Below are positions 24,636 to 26,191 of a stretch of 26,191 nt of DNA, one piece after another. A model generated the notes under the pieces. It saw only the letters and a list, made by a program, of their open reading frames with translations, did not search any database and was not told where the DNA came from. Each line of letters begins with the position of its first letter. Position 1 is the first letter of the stretch. A program made the translations under genes and the position numbers. Origin of the DNA: UBA1794 sp964439955 (GTDB lineage Bacteria; Bacteroidota; Bacteroidia; Bacteroidales; Bacteroidaceae); the NCBI GenBank assembly GCA_964439955.1, contig CAYTPX010000027.1:1-26191 (forward strand), written 5' to 3'.

Positions 24636-25529
24636 ATGAAAAAGCAGAAAGACATACATGATGACGAGATTCGCATTATCGGTAATAATGTAGAAAATAC
24701 TATTGGTCGTCGAAGTAAGTGGATCTGGATCATCGGTGCTTTATTGCTACTAATCGTAACGGCAGTATCAATAATTTTATCTGCTCGCAAAAAAGAGAAG
24801 CTAAAAGATCCTGAACCAGCACTCTTCGAGCCGGTAGAATTATCAAAGCCAATACTTTCTCAGTGGATAGGAAGCAAGGTTGCCCCTTTAGATCGAGGTT
24901 ATACCGAACTTAAAGATACTATTGTAAATGATATTCCAATGCGTTTATTCATTCCGCATAATGCAACCATGGAATTGCATGTTGGTAAGATGAATAAAGC
25001 GGATACTACGGTAATTTATGCTGCACAGGCTGCCGACGTAAGAGCTGACAATGGAGGTATCGTTGGAGCATTTGTTCTGAAAGGTGAACCACTTGCGTGG
25101 GGACTTTCCAAAAAAGGATATTGCGCTTCGATTGATGGAAAATTATATGTTGGTGTAGCTGAAAACTCTCCACTCTTTGAAGAGGCCACAAAAAAAGGAG
25201 GCTATTTCTTCCGCCAATACCCTTTAGTAAAAGATGGAGCGATCGTAGAAAATGAACCCAAAGGCAAATCAATTAGAAGAGGCATTTGTAATCGCCAAGG
25301 TGAAATATTCATGGTGGAGACATTAACCGAGGAATCATTCCACGACTTTTCACAAGCATTAGTCGATTTAGGTGTTAATCAGGCTGTTTACTTGATCGGT
25401 TCGTCGGCATATGGTTGGGCTGTAGACAAGAATGATATTCGTCACGAGTTTGGCGATGAGAAAATATATCAAGGTCGCAAAAAAAGAATGCCCCAAAATA
25501 CAAGTTATATCGTATGGAGAAGAAAATAA
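24636..25529 (+). CDS. membrane-anchored phosphodiester-glycosidase-like protein
   Basis: 297 aa. Cytosolic basic N-terminus (1-28), one membrane segment at 29-49 (WIWIIGALLLLIVTAVSII), then an extracytosolic domain. The domain resembles the NAGPA/DUF2233 phosphodiester glycosidase family: a KGGYFFRQYPLVKDG block, then RRGICNRQGEIFMVET, then an ALVDLGVNQAVYLIGSSAYGW block like the family's G-A-x-x-A-x-x-L-D-G-G-x-S-S. The Asp of that last motif is absent (LIGSS), so the enzyme may be altered or inactive. Such enzymes elsewhere remove a capping sugar from a phosphodiester. Its tight link to a LytTR regulator (2 nt) suggests a signalling or envelope-stress role. Family assignment is by motif only. 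Confidence 0.6.
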   Translation: MKKQKDIHDDEIRIIGNNVENTIGRRSKWIWIIGALLLLIVTAVSIILSARKKEKLKDPEPALFEPVELSKPILSQWIGSKVAPLDRGYTELKDTIVNDIPMRLFIPHNATMELHVGKMNKADTTVIYAAQAADVRADNGGIVGAFVLKGEPLAWGLSKKGYCASIDGKLYVGVAENSPLFEEATKKGGYFFRQYPLVKDGAIVENEPKGKSIRRGICNRQGEIFMVETLTEESFHDFSQALVDLGVNQAVYLIGSSAYGWAVDKNDIRHEFGDEKIYQGRKKRMPQNTSYIVWRRK

Positions 25530-25658
25530 CGGCGTTTAACTTAGCGCGGAAAATACCTTGAACTTATTGTGTTAATGAATACATGGAGTTTAGCCATTTC
25601 TAATACAAGTGATGAAATGACATAGTAAGTCGTATTTCATACCTCCGAAAAATGATTT

Positions 25659-25703
25659 CGTACAGTTGAGAATAAAACACCTCAATTGTACGATTTCTTT
25701 TTT
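25659..25703 (+). terminator. terminator of the LytTR operon
   Basis: CGTACAGTTGAG (25659-25670) pairs with CTCAATTGTACG (25681-25692) over 12 bp with one G-U pair and a 10-nt loop, followed by ATTTCTTTTTT. Strong intrinsic terminator 129 nt after the stop at 25529. The stretch between the stop and the stem shows only short imperfect inverted repeats. Confidence 0.85.
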
Positions 25704-25751
25704 GAGATTTGTACCTGAATGATTGTGCTGACAAATTTAATCAAGTATAAT

Positions 25752-26191
25752 ATGAAGAAGGCTTTACAAAGATTTTGGATTACACTTATGGCTACAATTT
25801 TCCTTGTTGCGTGTGATCCCTCTGAACCAATGACTGACGAAGAAGCTACGCTGTGGGTGGCTGCCTATTCTCCTGAACGCATCGATATGGATGCTACTAT
25901 CCGTATTGAAGCGACGGATTCTCTATTTGCTCATATCGACACATCGCGTTCGCTTGATAAGGTGTTCAAGTTTACGCCTTCACTCAAGGGTGAGGCCCGC
26001 TATATTAATGGCGGAAAATTTATCGATTTTGTGCCTGAAAGAGGCGGTTTGAAACAAGGCAAACAATACAATTGCCGTGTGCTTATGTCTGAATTGGCCT
26101 CGATAGATTCATTAAAAGACTTTTCATTTGACTTTGCAGTTGAGAAAAGGGTATCCCGGTTGGCAGATCTTCATGTAAGTATAGACCCCGA
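25752..26191 (+). CDS. alpha-2-macroglobulin family lipoprotein, N-terminal part
   Basis: Partial: 146 codons are seen and the frame runs off the right edge. Signal peptide with lipobox LVAC (Cys21), followed by CDPSEP, so a lipid-anchored envelope protein. The mature start has an IRIEATDSLFAHIDTSRSL text, then VFKFTPSLKGEARYINGGKFIDFVPERG and LKQGKQYNCRVLM, which read like the first macroglobulin (MG) domain of bacterial alpha-2-macroglobulins, where an operand-like strand pattern ends in a statement of a maximal binding limit (xxFxPxxxLxxGxxY). Full-length members have about 1,500-1,900 residues. They are thought to trap proteases and often sit beside penicillin-binding protein 1C. The rest, including any thioester, lies beyond this window, so the call is tentative. 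Confidence 0.55.
   Translation, partial: MKKALQRFWITLMATIFLVACDPSEPMTDEEATLWVAAYSPERIDMDATIRIEATDSLFAHIDTSRSLDKVFKFTPSLKGEARYINGGKFIDFVPERGGLKQGKQYNCRVLMSELASIDSLKDFSFDFAVEKRVSRLADLHVSIDP

Noticed and set aside
25700..25745. Promoter for the macroglobulin gene
   Set aside because: TTTG is present at 25708-25711 but no TAnnTTTG lies at the proper distance.

Overview
The window looks like chromosomal DNA from a member of the Bacteroidetes, most likely order Bacteroidales. Evidence: promoter-like pairs of the Bacteroidetes type (TTTG, about 19-20 nt, TAnnTTTG), almost no strong Shine-Dalgarno sites, lipoproteins with Bacteroidetes-style signals, and families typical of the phylum (DUF4296, a Cys-poor DksA-like protein, a long type-2-like IleRS, an ACT-less SerA with Lys in place of the catalytic His). 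Genus cannot be fixed from the sequence alone.

Layout. 1-4.45 kb, minus strand: an ABC-F ATPase gene followed by a patatin-like phospholipase fused to an outer-membrane barrel. 4.5-7.7 kb, plus strand: a likely operon of a PLP aminotransferase, a YqgE/AlgH protein and a nucleotidyltransferase-like protein. 8.0-13.8 kb: ileS, a DksA-like gene, lspA, a DUF4296 lipoprotein and a small unknown gene; the last three overlap by ATGA junctions. 13.9-15.9 kb: a Bcr/CflA-type MFS exporter converging on exodeoxyribonuclease III. 16.0-16.3 kb: a decayed rubredoxin gene that still has its terminator. 16.5-20.06 kb: the serine block serC, serA and a DUF1015 gene, with a hairpin before DUF1015 and a 44-nt perfect palindrome after it. 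20.3-23.9 kb: two adjacent lipoproteins with beta-helix-type repeats, the second a Cthe_2159-type carbohydrate-binding protein with a surface-export signal. 24.2-26.2 kb: a visibly AT-richer segment with a stand-alone LytTR regulator, a membrane-anchored phosphodiester-glycosidase-like protein and the start of a probable alpha-2-macroglobulin lipoprotein that runs off the window.

Most of the first 24 kb is housekeeping: translation, lipoprotein maturation, DNA repair and serine synthesis. The accessory part is the right end. The best candidates for something poorly described are the LytTR / glycosidase-like / macroglobulin cluster, whose promoter carries a perfect palindrome in its spacer; the beta-helix lipoprotein pair; and DUF1015, which has a ParB/sulfiredoxin-like DGHHR signature inside a serine operon. 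I found no CRISPR array, tRNA, rRNA, insertion sequence or phage gene. All family names come from reading motifs in the translated sequence, without a database search.
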